Virus record (IMG/VR): IMGVR_UViG_3300021356_000050
Location: 1 to 39,915 of that record
Origin: a virus
Strand: one strand, 5' to 3'
Length of the DNA stretch: 39,915 nucleotides
The first letter of the stretch is position 1. Each line of letters starts with the position of its first letter. The notes under the pieces are model-generated. The model was not told where the DNA came from, made no database searches, and worked only from the letters and a program-made list of their open reading frames with translations. Positions 29,943 through 39,315 of the stretch are shown one piece after another. The position numbers were made by a program, and so were the translations under genes.

Positions 29943-30985
29943 TAAAGAGCTTCTCTCGCAAATCCAACGATTTCTTCAAAACCGTCTTTATCAGTCATGA
30001 GTACTTTACTCATTTCTTGTTTGTTTCTTCGATCGAGATCTTTAAACATATCTGTTAAGAGTTTTGCATCTTGACGAGATACTTTGACCTTATCGCCATT
30101 CTTTAATCTCATTGTGCCGGGTCTGAACTTCATCTCAACAAGATCTTGAAAAGTTTTTTTCTCTTCTGTTTCTTCACCTAGCATACGTGCTGCTTGTTTG
30201 ATGCCTACAGTTTGAAACTTTCCACTTTCATCTTGAATTTTAAATTCAAATTGACCATTTTTGTTTACGGATGCTTGAACATCATATCTTTTACGACCTT
30301 TGCCCATAATACCTTGTGCGTTGATCTGACCTTTTGCTTTTCCCTTTTGAATCTTAGGAGGTCTTGCTGCAGCACCTACTGGTGTTCCTACAGGAGCACG
30401 TAATCGTGCTTCTTCAAGGTTTTCTTCCATGTCGTCTTTCATGTGATAGCCGCGGCCATCGCAGTGATCGCATTTTTCGCCTTCAATTTTACCAGTGCCA
30501 TCGCACTCTGGGCATTCAATACGACCGTCGGATGCTTCGTCCATACCCATGCTCATCATCTCTGATGTAGCGTAACCATAAAGTGTTTGCATCTCTTTTG
30601 AGACGCCAGCTAATTTGTTTTGATACCATTCTTCTGGATCAGGAGTCATTTGTACATATTTTGCAATACCTTGAAGATAATGGCCCATTGCTCTAAGAGC
30701 TCCCATCATCATTGGCTTTTCTTCCCACGCATCTTCATCGATGTTGCGGGGCATTTTGAATGGTTTATCTTTTTCAGAGTATGCTTGATCGTATGCTTCG
30801 GCGTCTTGACCTTGCATATAATCTGCCATACGCTTCTTAACGGAAATCTGTCCAGTAAAGATGTGATCTTGACCAGAAGGCTCCGCATCGAATTTTTGAA
30901 CTGAGTGTTGGTCCTTAAAAGCCTTTTCCTCGCCGGCTTTAGGCTGAGCGACTTCTGTTACTAAATTTCTAAATGTTTTTGACAT
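29942..30985 (-). CDS. prohead-core-like protein with a DnaJ-type zinc finger
   Basis: A 347 aa protein between gp20 and gp21, where T4 has the small core proteins gp67 and gp68. The N-terminus (FRNLVTEVAQPKAGEEKAFK) and the C-terminus (KLLTDMFKDLDRRNKQEM) look like head or core parts of marine T4-like phages. Residues 158-179 hold two CxxCxGxG repeats (CPECDGTG and CDHCDGRG), the cysteine-rich zinc-binding motif of DnaJ chaperones, present here as one pair instead of four repeats. A basic linker with an APVGTPVGAAARPPK segment follows. Candidate protease sites such as LGEE are present. Function in the head is an inference from position. Confidence 0.7.
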   Translation of the reverse strand: MSKTFRNLVTEVAQPKAGEEKAFKDQHSVQKFDAEPSGQDHIFTGQISVKKRMADYMQGQDAEAYDQAYSEKDKPFKMPRNIDEDAWEEKPMMMGALRAMGHYLQGIAKYVQMTPDPEEWYQNKLAGVSKEMQTLYGYATSEMMSMGMDEASDGRIECPECDGTGKIEGEKCDHCDGRGYHMKDDMEENLEEARLRAPVGTPVGAAARPPKIQKGKAKGQINAQGIMGKGRKRYDVQASVNKNGQFEFKIQDESGKFQTVGIKQAARMLGEETEEKKTFQDLVEMKFRPGTMRLKNGDKVKVSRQDAKLLTDMFKDLDRRNKQEMSKVLMTDKDGFEEIVGFAREAL

Positions 30986-31010
30986 CTTTAAACTCCTAAT
31001 GATTCCGTAT

Positions 31011-31018
31011 TATTTATA
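31011..31018 (-). promoter_or_regulatory. T4-type late promoter box for the core-protein gene
   Basis: Exact TATAAATA on the minus strand, 26 bases before the ATG at 30985. Confidence 0.8.
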
Positions 31019-31022
31019 AAAG

Positions 31023-32561
31023 TTATAGATCTTGATCCTGTTCTTCTTCGCCGCTACCTTCAGCTGCCTGTTTTTCAGCTACAATCTGATCTCTCATCTC
31101 ATTTGCTTCTTCTTCTGTCATTTGAAGAATATTCGAGATAACCCATTCTCTCGAGAAGTATGTTCCTACGTGTTCTTCAACATCTCGTAAAGTAGTCATT
31201 CTTTCACGAGTAATCTCAGCTTGTTTCATTTCTTCAAAGTAGTTATCCTTTACAAAATCAAAACGAATTTCATTCTTAATTTTAGTAAATTCTTCAGGAG
31301 TCATAATGCCTTTTAGAATTAACTGTTTCTCAAGAATGATTGTAAAGATCCATCCGAAACGAGCACGCATACGTCGAATAAATTTAGCGAACTTCATTTC
31401 GTCTCGAGTAATCTCGGTAGTACGACCGAATGTGTATGCAGTTTCAGGCTCTAATCGAGATAAAGGTACTTTCAAAGACTTATATAATTTTCTTTGGAAG
31501 TACTGCATATTCTCATCAGTACTTAATGCCTGTGAAGCGCCACCTGCAAGTGTATCAACTTCAGTAGATCTCTCACCACCACGGCGTGGGAACCAGAAAT
31601 CTTCAGTCATAGTCATCATCTTACGAGCGTCTGAGATCTCACCAGTTGTTGCGTTATACTGCAACTTATTCTTATGACGAGTCATCATATCACGAAGATA
31701 TTGTTCTGCTTTTGACTTCGGCAAGTTACCAACATCAATATAGAAAATACGACGCTCAGGTGCTCGAGTTAAAGTATAGATAACAGTCGCGTCTTCCAAC
31801 ATACGAAGTTGGTTAAGAGGTTTAATCGAGGGATGAATATAGGAGAGAACAAGACTGTTGTTCTCGTTCATTTGACCCGATGTAATTCGAGCAACTGAAT
31901 CTTTCGAAATTTTGTAACCAGTAGTACCAGTTCCCGACATCCCGCCAGTAGAACTAAACCCATTTTCAGAATACATATAATATTCTGATTTTACTTTTTT
32001 GACCGGTATACCTGAGTGAGGATCTTTATCTTTTTTATCCATCTCTCGAATAAGTTTAATTTTACGAGGATCGATATACCTTAACTCAGTAATACCTTTT
32101 TTCAGGTCTTCATTATCAATCATCATATGATAATTTAAACGACCGTCAACATAAAATTTAGCAAATATATCGTAAGCGCTATTTCTAAAATCTAAAAGAC
32201 TCAGAACGTTTTCAAATTCTTCTCTTACTTTATCTTGTACTTTATCAGGTAGATCTGTGTCGTCAAGAACAATCTCAACAACTTTATCATCTGTATCAAC
32301 GTTGATTGCTTCGTTGACTACTTCATCGATTGCTTGAGCAATCTCGGGATGCAACGCCATGCCTCGATACTTTGTAACGAGTTCAGACTCGGTTTTAGCC
32401 GAGCCTTCCATATCCAGCATTGTTCCATAGAAACCACCAAGGGCGTTACCAACGGTGATAGCACCTTGGTCATTCGTCGGTTCAACAAAAGAAAGCGGTT
32501 CGCTTTTGCCTGTTTGCTGCTCCTCCTCAGCCCTTGTAATTTCGAATCCAAAAATTTTCAC
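31023..32561 (-). CDS. 20: portal vertex protein gp20
   Basis: A 512 aa portal (T4: 524 aa). Clear blocks: YRGMALHPEIAQAIDEVVNE, VDGRLNYHMMID, LTRAPERRIFYIDVGNLP, FWFPRRGGERSTEVDTL and LSRLEPETAYTFGR. It forms the dodecameric ring for DNA entry and exit. The start is GTG at 32561 after GAGGGAA; the nearby ATG opens only a 3-codon frame. No late promoter of its own, so it probably reads through from gp19. Confidence 0.96.
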   Translation of the reverse strand: MKIFGFEITRAEEEQQTGKSEPLSFVEPTNDQGAITVGNALGGFYGTMLDMEGSAKTESELVTKYRGMALHPEIAQAIDEVVNEAINVDTDDKVVEIVLDDTDLPDKVQDKVREEFENVLSLLDFRNSAYDIFAKFYVDGRLNYHMMIDNEDLKKGITELRYIDPRKIKLIREMDKKDKDPHSGIPVKKVKSEYYMYSENGFSSTGGMSGTGTTGYKISKDSVARITSGQMNENNSLVLSYIHPSIKPLNQLRMLEDATVIYTLTRAPERRIFYIDVGNLPKSKAEQYLRDMMTRHKNKLQYNATTGEISDARKMMTMTEDFWFPRRGGERSTEVDTLAGGASQALSTDENMQYFQRKLYKSLKVPLSRLEPETAYTFGRTTEITRDEMKFAKFIRRMRARFGWIFTIILEKQLILKGIMTPEEFTKIKNEIRFDFVKDNYFEEMKQAEITRERMTTLRDVEEHVGTYFSREWVISNILQMTEEEANEMRDQIVAEKQAAEGSGEEEQDQDL

Positions 32562-32589
32562 TTTTTCATTCCCTCATTATATAGTTAAG

Positions 32590-33123
32590 TTATGTTGTTG
32601 GAATGCCAGTGTTACCTTCAACTCTCCATAGATCATACTGGAATGTTACACCGTATTCCTCAATTTGATCTCGTGCATCCCAGTCCATGCCAATACCATC
32701 GACAGCAACAGGAAACAGTCCTTCAAAAACATAAGTACGTAAAGGTGTGCCATCTTTACCGAATTGCGTAATTAACGCATTAGACTTATAGTCTTGAGGA
32801 AGCGCACGAGTATTAGAGTCATGCGTATTGATTGCATTCATCCATGCTTCCATAGCGTTACGAATTGCGAAGTCTTCATCGTTAATGATTGTGACCGCCC
32901 AATCTTCAAATGTTCTATCACCTGCGTATTTCACTGTTCTACCAAAGTAGGAAACTTCATAGCTTCCTAAAGATGAAGCAGGAATACCCGCTGCTCGAAC
33001 AAGAAACGGAATTTTTGCATCCGCTGCATTTTCGATAGGGTTTGTGATTTGCACCTGAAAGAGCGTAGGACGGGCACCGCCACCGACAAGCTCAGATTTG
33101 AACTGGTTGATATTAAATGCCAT
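32590..33123 (-). CDS. 19: tail tube protein gp19
   Basis: A 177 aa tail tube protein (T4: 163 aa), with FQVQITNPI, the FLVRAAGIPASSLGSYEVSY segment, FGRTVKYAGDRTFEDWAVTI and a C-terminal QIEEYGVTFQYDLW that are standard for gp19. It stacks as hexameric rings inside the sheath. Preceded by a strong AAAGAGGAG site. A weak AATAAATA element lies upstream, but not an exact late box. Confidence 0.95.
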   Translation of the reverse strand: MAFNINQFKSELVGGGARPTLFQVQITNPIENAADAKIPFLVRAAGIPASSLGSYEVSYFGRTVKYAGDRTFEDWAVTIINDEDFAIRNAMEAWMNAINTHDSNTRALPQDYKSNALITQFGKDGTPLRTYVFEGLFPVAVDGIGMDWDARDQIEEYGVTFQYDLWRVEGNTGIPTT

Positions 33124-33151
33124 TTTTCTCTCCTCTTTACCTTATTATTTA

Positions 33152-35071
33152 TTAGCTAATTGATCCAACAATCTCGTCAAACTCAACACCAGTTCTAGTA
33201 GCTACGAATGTAAGTTCAATAACATTAATAGAGCGAGCAGGCTGAATAAAGATGTTTGCACGGAATTTGTTTTGGTCAATTACAGAAGGAGTATTCACAG
33301 TCGAGTCAGATACAACTCTGAAGTCAATAATACCTCTTCTTCCTTGAATATCTCTCAAGAATGGATCAACGATATTTTTAAACTGTGACTGTGTAAACTC
33401 GTCATTAAGCTCAAAGAGGAATCCTTGTGCAGCAGTTGCAATCGCTTTTTCAACAGCGATAAACAATCTACGAACATTGATTCGATCAAATGCACTTTGT
33501 GTTCCAAGAATCGTTTTATCACCGAAGAGTACAATTCCTTGTCCAACTTGAGACATCACAGGGTTGATGTCGTTAGTGTAAAGTTGATCTCTCATTGGCT
33601 TACTTGGATTAAATGCAAGTTTTACGACGTTTTTAATGACACCTTTACGGAAACCTGCTGGTGATTCCCATACTTCTACTCGAGAAGCTAGGCCAGCCAT
33701 GTCACCGTTGAGAGGTACCCAACGATAAACATCGTTGTACTTGTCATAGCGGTATTTGTAACCACTATCCATGAATGCATAAGATGTGTTTTGTAACTTG
33801 TTACGATAAGCAATCACATTTTTAAGTTTTGTGTTTACCGCGGTTGCGTCTACTGCAGCTTCTTTCGAAGGTGATAGATAAGCAACACAATCTTTACGAT
33901 AATCTACGATATTTGAAAGAATGTAATTTGCTCGTTGTGCACCATCGTCGCCTTTACCTTGTAGAATAAAGTTAACATCGATTTCGTTTGTATTCTTAAA
34001 TACATCGTAACCAAAAGCAACTGGTCCTAAAGGAACATTCGTTTCAGTAGTTGCGTCTGTACCTCCCGCTAAGTTTTCATACTCAGAGAGAACTGCAGAA
34101 GCTGTTCCGATAATCGTTGTGTTTGCAACTTTAACCCACGATGAATTGTTTTCCATTACAGATTCATAGTAGTTGTCAGATCCATCACTTCTTGTGGCAC
34201 CTGCAGTTGTAGAGAGGTTCTCAAAGACCTCAAGTACAGTATCTGCTTCGCCTGTGATATCACCTGTGCGGTCAATAACCGCTACATTAAGACTACCTGC
34301 CGATGGGTTTTGGTTGAATAGATTTGAATATTTCCACTTTTTAGTGATTGAAACCTTATTCAATTCTGTTTCTGCAAGAGTGTAATTCGGTGAAACTCCG
34401 ATACTATATTCGTAACCAATTGCAACTGTTACAGCTGTGTTACCAGTACCGAATGTTTGATTGATAGGTGTTTCAGTAATCGATGAAACTGTAAGTGTTT
34501 GGAAACCAACTGAGTCGTTACCAATCTCAATTTTATCTCCGGCTTCAATCGAAGTGATTTGACCACCCGTGTTAGCAACTTCAAAAGCAACTGTACTTGT
34601 GTTAAAAGTAATCAAGTTATCTTCTGTGTTGTCAGAAATTTTATCTGTTGGAATATCACCGACTTCAATTGCCGCATCTTCAGCACCTGTTGCCGAGCAA
34701 TAGGCTACTTCTAATGAATTACCAAGAGCACCTGGATATTTGGCCTCAAATGCACCGTAAGCTGTAATTACGTTATTTGCATTGCGAGTGTTAGAGTCCG
34801 CTGTGACGGATGAATCATCTAGACGTACTACAAAAAGAGCATTAGCATATGCTAAATAATCTGCAGCAGTGAAGAATGTTTCGAAATTGTTATCATTTGG
34901 CTTACCAAAACGATTAACTAATTGTGTCTCTGAAGTGATAAGTGTTGCTTCGTTAACTGGGCCCCATCTGAAAATACCAGCGATGCCAGCAGGTGGCGTC
35001 GCAATGGCTGGAACTGTTGCCGATGCGTCCACTTCACGAACAATTACGGAAGGACTTACGGAAAAAGCCAT
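33152..35071 (-). CDS. 18: tail sheath protein gp18
   Basis: A 639 aa sheath protein (T4: 659 aa). The N-terminus has SPSVIVREVDAS and AGIFRWGPVNEATLI. The C-terminal core has YRNKLQNTSYAFMDSGYKY, GLASRVEVWESPAGFRKG, GQGIVLFGDKTILG, INVRRLFIAVEKAI and a final DFRVVSDSTVNTP. It contracts to drive the tube into the host. The middle (about 150-330) is variable, as in other gp18 proteins. A late promoter lies about 53 bases upstream. Confidence 0.96.
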   Translation of the reverse strand: MAFSVSPSVIVREVDASATVPAIATPPAGIAGIFRWGPVNEATLITSETQLVNRFGKPNDNNFETFFTAADYLAYANALFVVRLDDSSVTADSNTRNANNVITAYGAFEAKYPGALGNSLEVAYCSATGAEDAAIEVGDIPTDKISDNTEDNLITFNTSTVAFEVANTGGQITSIEAGDKIEIGNDSVGFQTLTVSSITETPINQTFGTGNTAVTVAIGYEYSIGVSPNYTLAETELNKVSITKKWKYSNLFNQNPSAGSLNVAVIDRTGDITGEADTVLEVFENLSTTAGATRSDGSDNYYESVMENNSSWVKVANTTIIGTASAVLSEYENLAGGTDATTETNVPLGPVAFGYDVFKNTNEIDVNFILQGKGDDGAQRANYILSNIVDYRKDCVAYLSPSKEAAVDATAVNTKLKNVIAYRNKLQNTSYAFMDSGYKYRYDKYNDVYRWVPLNGDMAGLASRVEVWESPAGFRKGVIKNVVKLAFNPSKPMRDQLYTNDINPVMSQVGQGIVLFGDKTILGTQSAFDRINVRRLFIAVEKAIATAAQGFLFELNDEFTQSQFKNIVDPFLRDIQGRRGIIDFRVVSDSTVNTPSVIDQNKFRANIFIQPARSINVIELTFVATRTGVEFDEIVGSIS

Positions 35072-35123
35072 ATTTTTCTCCTTTATATATTAAACGCGTT
35101 TATGTTTTTTCTATGACTGATAG

Positions 35124-35131
35124 TATTTATA
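35124..35131 (-). promoter_or_regulatory. T4-type late promoter box for gp18
   Basis: Exact TATAAATA followed by CTAT on the minus strand, 53 bases before the gp18 ATG, in the space after gp17. Confidence 0.85.
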
Positions 35132-35150
35132 AAAAGATGATTTTACTGCA

Positions 35151-36743
35151 TTACAGCTTAATTCCATCGTCATACACCTCATCATCACCTGTATCGATAA
35201 ATCCAAAAGGCAACAGTTCTTCTTCAATTTGTTCTTCTGTTTTTTCTCGAAGTTTCATTAAAGTATTAATATCGGTCATTTCTTTAAAGTAATCTTGGTC
35301 TGATAACCAAGCAAATAGCACTAAATTCATAACCAAATCATCATGACATCCCGGTTCTGCCTCATATGATCCCTTCTTTTTAGAGAATCTTGACAGTTCC
35401 TGTATCGTATTATAATCCCTCAGATGCAGCTGATCTTGCTCGATCAACGTTTTCAGTATTGAGCATCCAATTGATTTTACTGTTTTTGTCGTTCTTATAC
35501 CGTTATCTAGTCTTTTACCACCAAAACCAGACGAGATTTGCTTTCCTCTCGCACCCTGATTCTGAGTATAGAGCATGTTCTCATATCCATAATCCATTAA
35601 TAATGTATCTGAGACTTGTTCTCCGATATCATTAATCTCAACGAGAACAGCTGCTTCGTTGTACATCTGTCCTATTCTATATATAAAGTTAGCAAAATCT
35701 ACAGGACCAATATAATTGTCTCTAAAGACGCACACCTGTTGGTAAGGCATCTCGCTGATATCAATAACATTAAATGTCGAATAGTCTAATCCTTTTCCTC
35801 TTGATACGTCTGCTATCAGAGCATATGTATGATTTTCAATTGGTTTAATATATTGAATAATTCCTTGACTCTCTGTTAAAGGACGATCATATGCCAGCGT
35901 CTTAAGTTTTGCACCATCGATCAAAGTACCCGAACTTCCTAGAAATTCACAACAATATTCTTGTCTAAACTTTTGTTCGTCATAATCAAGAGCAGCAAGT
36001 GTCTCAGCTTTCCATTTGTCGTCCCGGCCGGGAACATCATCCCACATGACTTCAACATATTCGTAACCATTAGTACCTTCTTTAGCACCTTTACAAGTTT
36101 TCCAAAAATGATTTAATCCATTTGGAGTAGAAGTCATTAACAACTTAGTTGAATCACCAGATGAAATCGTAGGATAAACAGATGCGAAGAATTCGTCATA
36201 TCCTTCAATAAACGCGACCTCATCGAGATACAAGAAGTTAACAGATTTACCACGAATAGCACTTGAAGAAGTTGTACCTGCTAGAACTTGGCACCCATTC
36301 TCAAGGGCGATGTTACCTTTGTTCCATTCTTCTACACCTTGTTGTAACCACTTGGGTAGAGCTTCATACGCAAGTTTTACTCGAGCAAGAACCTCTCGAG
36401 CGGCGTCTCCTTTGTTTGCTAGAATCGCAACTGTTTTAAATTCATTAAAGATAATATAATGAAGAATAATAGCACCAGCGGTTGTTGTTTTACCACTCTG
36501 TCGAGCAGTTAATACAGCAACTCGTCTATTATTTGTAATCTTTTCGGTAATCTCTTTCTGATAATCATACATGTCTAAAGGAACAAGGCCTTTATCTACA
36601 TGAACAATTTTAATATAATTCAGAGCAAAGTAAATAGGATCTTCAGCACACTTCATAAACTCCTTCACTAGATCTGGAGTCCATTCTATGTCTTGTCCAC
36701 TTCTTTTGAGATTTAAGTTACCGAGGTAACCTTTTTCAAACAT
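35151..36743 (-). CDS. 17: terminase large subunit gp17
   Basis: A 530 aa packaging motor (T4: 610 aa). Walker A is ARQSGKTT (80-87), Walker B with the catalytic Glu is FLYLDEVAF, LLMTSTPNGLNHFW is the coupling motif, and ALIADVSRGKGLDYS begins the RNase H-fold nuclease with its first Asp, followed by VEINDIGEQV and a later CHDDLVMNLVL with the other acidic residues. The N-terminus is shorter than in T4. It cuts and pumps DNA through gp20. The start overlaps the gp16 end by 8 bases. Confidence 0.96.
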   Translation of the reverse strand: MFEKGYLGNLNLKRSGQDIEWTPDLVKEFMKCAEDPIYFALNYIKIVHVDKGLVPLDMYDYQKEITEKITNNRRVAVLTARQSGKTTTAGAIILHYIIFNEFKTVAILANKGDAAREVLARVKLAYEALPKWLQQGVEEWNKGNIALENGCQVLAGTTSSSAIRGKSVNFLYLDEVAFIEGYDEFFASVYPTISSGDSTKLLMTSTPNGLNHFWKTCKGAKEGTNGYEYVEVMWDDVPGRDDKWKAETLAALDYDEQKFRQEYCCEFLGSSGTLIDGAKLKTLAYDRPLTESQGIIQYIKPIENHTYALIADVSRGKGLDYSTFNVIDISEMPYQQVCVFRDNYIGPVDFANFIYRIGQMYNEAAVLVEINDIGEQVSDTLLMDYGYENMLYTQNQGARGKQISSGFGGKRLDNGIRTTKTVKSIGCSILKTLIEQDQLHLRDYNTIQELSRFSKKKGSYEAEPGCHDDLVMNLVLFAWLSDQDYFKEMTDINTLMKLREKTEEQIEEELLPFGFIDTGDDEVYDDGIKL

Positions 36744-37209
36744 CTTTCTCGCCTTTAATCATTTTAAGAAGATCAGCCGTAGAAACAATAAGATTGTTAT
36801 TTGTAACGTTTGTTTCTTGTTTAGTAGGAGATGCTTCTTTTTCGAATTTCTTTTTATTTGAGAGATCTACAAAATCCTTATTTGCATCAAGGAGTGTCTT
36901 CATTAAAGTAGATACAACCTCAAATGCACGAGGGCTTTCTGATTGTTTTGCAATCTCAACCATTTCTTTCACTGCGTCATCACCCATTTCAATGATATTT
37001 TGAACATTTTGACGAGCAAGCTCAATATCTTTCTCGTGTTCTTGATCTTCGGGTATAGCTGGAGGATGTGCAACGTCTTTTACGTCACCTTCAATTAAAG
37101 CGTTTTCTTGCTGGTTTTCTTCGTTTTCGTTTAATTTATTTGCTTCTTCTTGAGCTTCTTCAATTGAACGAATACCCAAGTTCTTTGAGATATTGTCATT
37201 TGTTGTCAT
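36736..37209 (-). CDS. 16: terminase small subunit gp16
   Basis: A 157 aa acidic helical protein (T4: 164 aa) directly before gp17. The central part (ELARQNVQNIIEMGDDAVKE and SESPRAFEVVSTLMKTLLDA) is the conserved oligomerisation core of gp16. It recognises DNA ends or cut sites for packaging. The ribosome site GAGGAA overlaps the gp15 stop region, so its translation depends on gp15. Confidence 0.9.
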   Translation of the reverse strand: MTTNDNISKNLGIRSIEEAQEEANKLNENEENQQENALIEGDVKDVAHPPAIPEDQEHEKDIELARQNVQNIIEMGDDAVKEMVEIAKQSESPRAFEVVSTLMKTLLDANKDFVDLSNKKKFEKEASPTKQETNVTNNNLIVSTADLLKMIKGEKDV

Positions 37210-37212
37210 AAT

Positions 37213-39315
37213 TTATTCCTCTACAATATTTAATAATACACCCCAGTCATCATCGAATTCAATTTGATCATAAGGAACAGATGTTGCAGCAGGTGCACCT
37301 ATTGTTACAGTAGGAGCTGTTCGATATCCTGCGCCTGGATTTGTAATTGTGATACCTCCGATATCGCCACTTGCGGTAACTTGAGCATTTGCGGTAGCAG
37401 TAACTCGATTAGGAGCCGCGATTGATACGTCAACATTATCATAAAAATTACCGCCATCAATCACACTAATTCCAGTAACAACTCCATTTGTTAAAGTTGC
37501 TCCGGCCGAAGCTTGGAAATCTGCTCGGGTTGCGTTAGGAGTAGTGATGGTAACCGCAGGAGCACTTTGATAATCTGATCCTGGATCTGTAATTGTAATC
37601 GAAACGAGTTGACCATTTACAACATTCGCTGTTGCTGCTGCTGTATTTTTCTCAAAATCTTGTTGAAGAATGCTTCCTACAATCGCTGTGTTAGGAACAG
37701 TAATTGTGCCGGGTGTTGTTAAAGACGCGATGTTATTAATTGCAATGTTATCTAAATATCCAATGAAACTCTCATCTGCTGAGTCTCCTACAGAATCAGC
37801 TGCTGTTGCGTCACCAGCGAAGATCGTGTCTCCACTTACTGCGATCGTACCTCCACCTGGAAATCCGCCAGCATCCATTGTGTCGTTGATACCGAATTGA
37901 ATCTTATTTCCTACATGCTCAAATCTTACATAATTCCATTCGTCAAAGTTAAGAGCTTCAGGACTAGATGTAGTTCCTCCACCGAAAGGAGGGAAGTATC
38001 TCATAATACCGGTGTTAGCGTTATAAACAATCTTGAATTGATCTGCGTGAATTACAGACAGTTCTTTTTGAAGTGTTGTAGATTCTGGCCATAACCAAAA
38101 CTCAATACTATAACCGGGATTCGATGATAAGTTAGAAGGCAATACACCTACTGTTGTTACATCTGTATTTGAAGAATGATAAAGAGCGTCATCACCAAAC
38201 TTAATCTGTGAAGATCGAGCGGGTGGTTCAGAGATACTTACGTTTGCTGAACTATAAAAAGTTCCTGCATTCACAACATCAATTGAAGCTACTTCATTAT
38301 TTGAGTTAAGTGTTGCTGTTGCAGTGGCATTTACAAAAGCTAAGTCTGGCGCACTAATTGTAACGCCCGGAACAGATGTATAATATCCACCACCTTCAGT
38401 TACATTAAATGAACTGATTTGATTATTAGAAGTGACTGCAACCGCCGCAGCATTAACGGTATTTGGAGGACTAATCGATACATTAATTATATTATTAGCG
38501 TTATATTTTTCTCCGTCATTTAATACGGTGATTGCAGTCACTAAACCATTTTCAATAGTCGCTTGAGCTGATGCAGTAATCCCGTCTCTTCCTGAGATTG
38601 GATTTCCTTGAGAGTCCATCCCAGGTTTGATATCGATTCCCGAAAGAAACGGAGCATCTGCTTCCACGCCATTGTATAAATTTGTGTCGATGAATTTGAT
38701 AACTTTTTGTTTTTTCGAAGGACCAAAGTACCATCCTTTCATTGTAAAAGTTAAGGTATAAAGAACACTTCTGCGTTCTTCGAAGTTTCCTTCATATAGT
38801 TCTTCTGTAGTTACACCTGTTAAAATAATAGGAATATCAATAGGATCGATATCTGGAATCAGCTTTACAGTTTGTGTATAATCAGGTTGAAAGAATGGAA
38901 TAATTTGCTCCATAATCTTTGCAGCATCTTCTGTGTATTTTGTCATAATCACTAACTGAAAATCAAGATTATAAGGTGCACCTACATATGTAAAGTTACG
39001 TTCCTGATTACTTTCAGGACTTGATTTCAAAATCTTTTGTGTTTGACCAACTTTGCGCTCGGGATCAAAAGTCATACTTAAAAGCTCAAACGACATGCGA
39101 GGAAGTGTAATCGCGCTTTTACGATTGATGTTTGGATCTTGTTGAAGTCTCGCTAGAAATTTTTGTTGAGGACCGTATGATAAAGGAACGATGATGCTTT
39201 GTCTTACGGTGCCATCAGCTTTTGCGCGTTCAATCTTAATTTGATTAAACACGGTGCCGAATACTGCCACGTATTTTCTTGTCGTCTCGTTATAGAAGTA
39301 ATTAGCAATAGCCAT
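37213..39315 (-). CDS. 15: gp15 tail terminator/sheath stabiliser with a long repeat and LamG-like extension
   Basis: Residues 1-215 match T4 gp15: FGTVFNQIKIER, IIVPLSYGPQQKFLARLQQD, LPRMSFELLSMTFD and RRSVLYTLTFTMKGWYFGP. T4 gp15 ends near 272 aa; this protein has 700. The extension has six copies of a repeat of about 37 residues, recognisable as A-x-A...NG-x-V-x-x-I-x-V-x-x-G-x-x-Y followed by V-x-I-x-x-P, at about 247-285, 289-324, 328-364, 558-595, 598-635 and 638-677. Between copies three and four (about 365-530) is a concanavalin/LamG-like beta sandwich (YSIEFWLWP, FDEWNYVRFEHVGNKIQFGI, FIGYLDNIAI). gp15 caps the tail below the neck, so the extension probably projects outward. It shares a base with the gp14 stop. 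Confidence 0.88.
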   Translation of the reverse strand: MAIANYFYNETTRKYVAVFGTVFNQIKIERAKADGTVRQSIIVPLSYGPQQKFLARLQQDPNINRKSAITLPRMSFELLSMTFDPERKVGQTQKILKSSPESNQERNFTYVGAPYNLDFQLVIMTKYTEDAAKIMEQIIPFFQPDYTQTVKLIPDIDPIDIPIILTGVTTEELYEGNFEERRSVLYTLTFTMKGWYFGPSKKQKVIKFIDTNLYNGVEADAPFLSGIDIKPGMDSQGNPISGRDGITASAQATIENGLVTAITVLNDGEKYNANNIINVSISPPNTVNAAAVAVTSNNQISSFNVTEGGGYYTSVPGVTISAPDLAFVNATATATLNSNNEVASIDVVNAGTFYSSANVSISEPPARSSQIKFGDDALYHSSNTDVTTVGVLPSNLSSNPGYSIEFWLWPESTTLQKELSVIHADQFKIVYNANTGIMRYFPPFGGGTTSSPEALNFDEWNYVRFEHVGNKIQFGINDTMDAGGFPGGGTIAVSGDTIFAGDATAADSVGDSADESFIGYLDNIAINNIASLTTPGTITVPNTAIVGSILQQDFEKNTAAATANVVNGQLVSITITDPGSDYQSAPAVTITTPNATRADFQASAGATLTNGVVTGISVIDGGNFYDNVDVSIAAPNRVTATANAQVTASGDIGGITITNPGAGYRTAPTVTIGAPAATSVPYDQIEFDDDWGVLLNIVEE

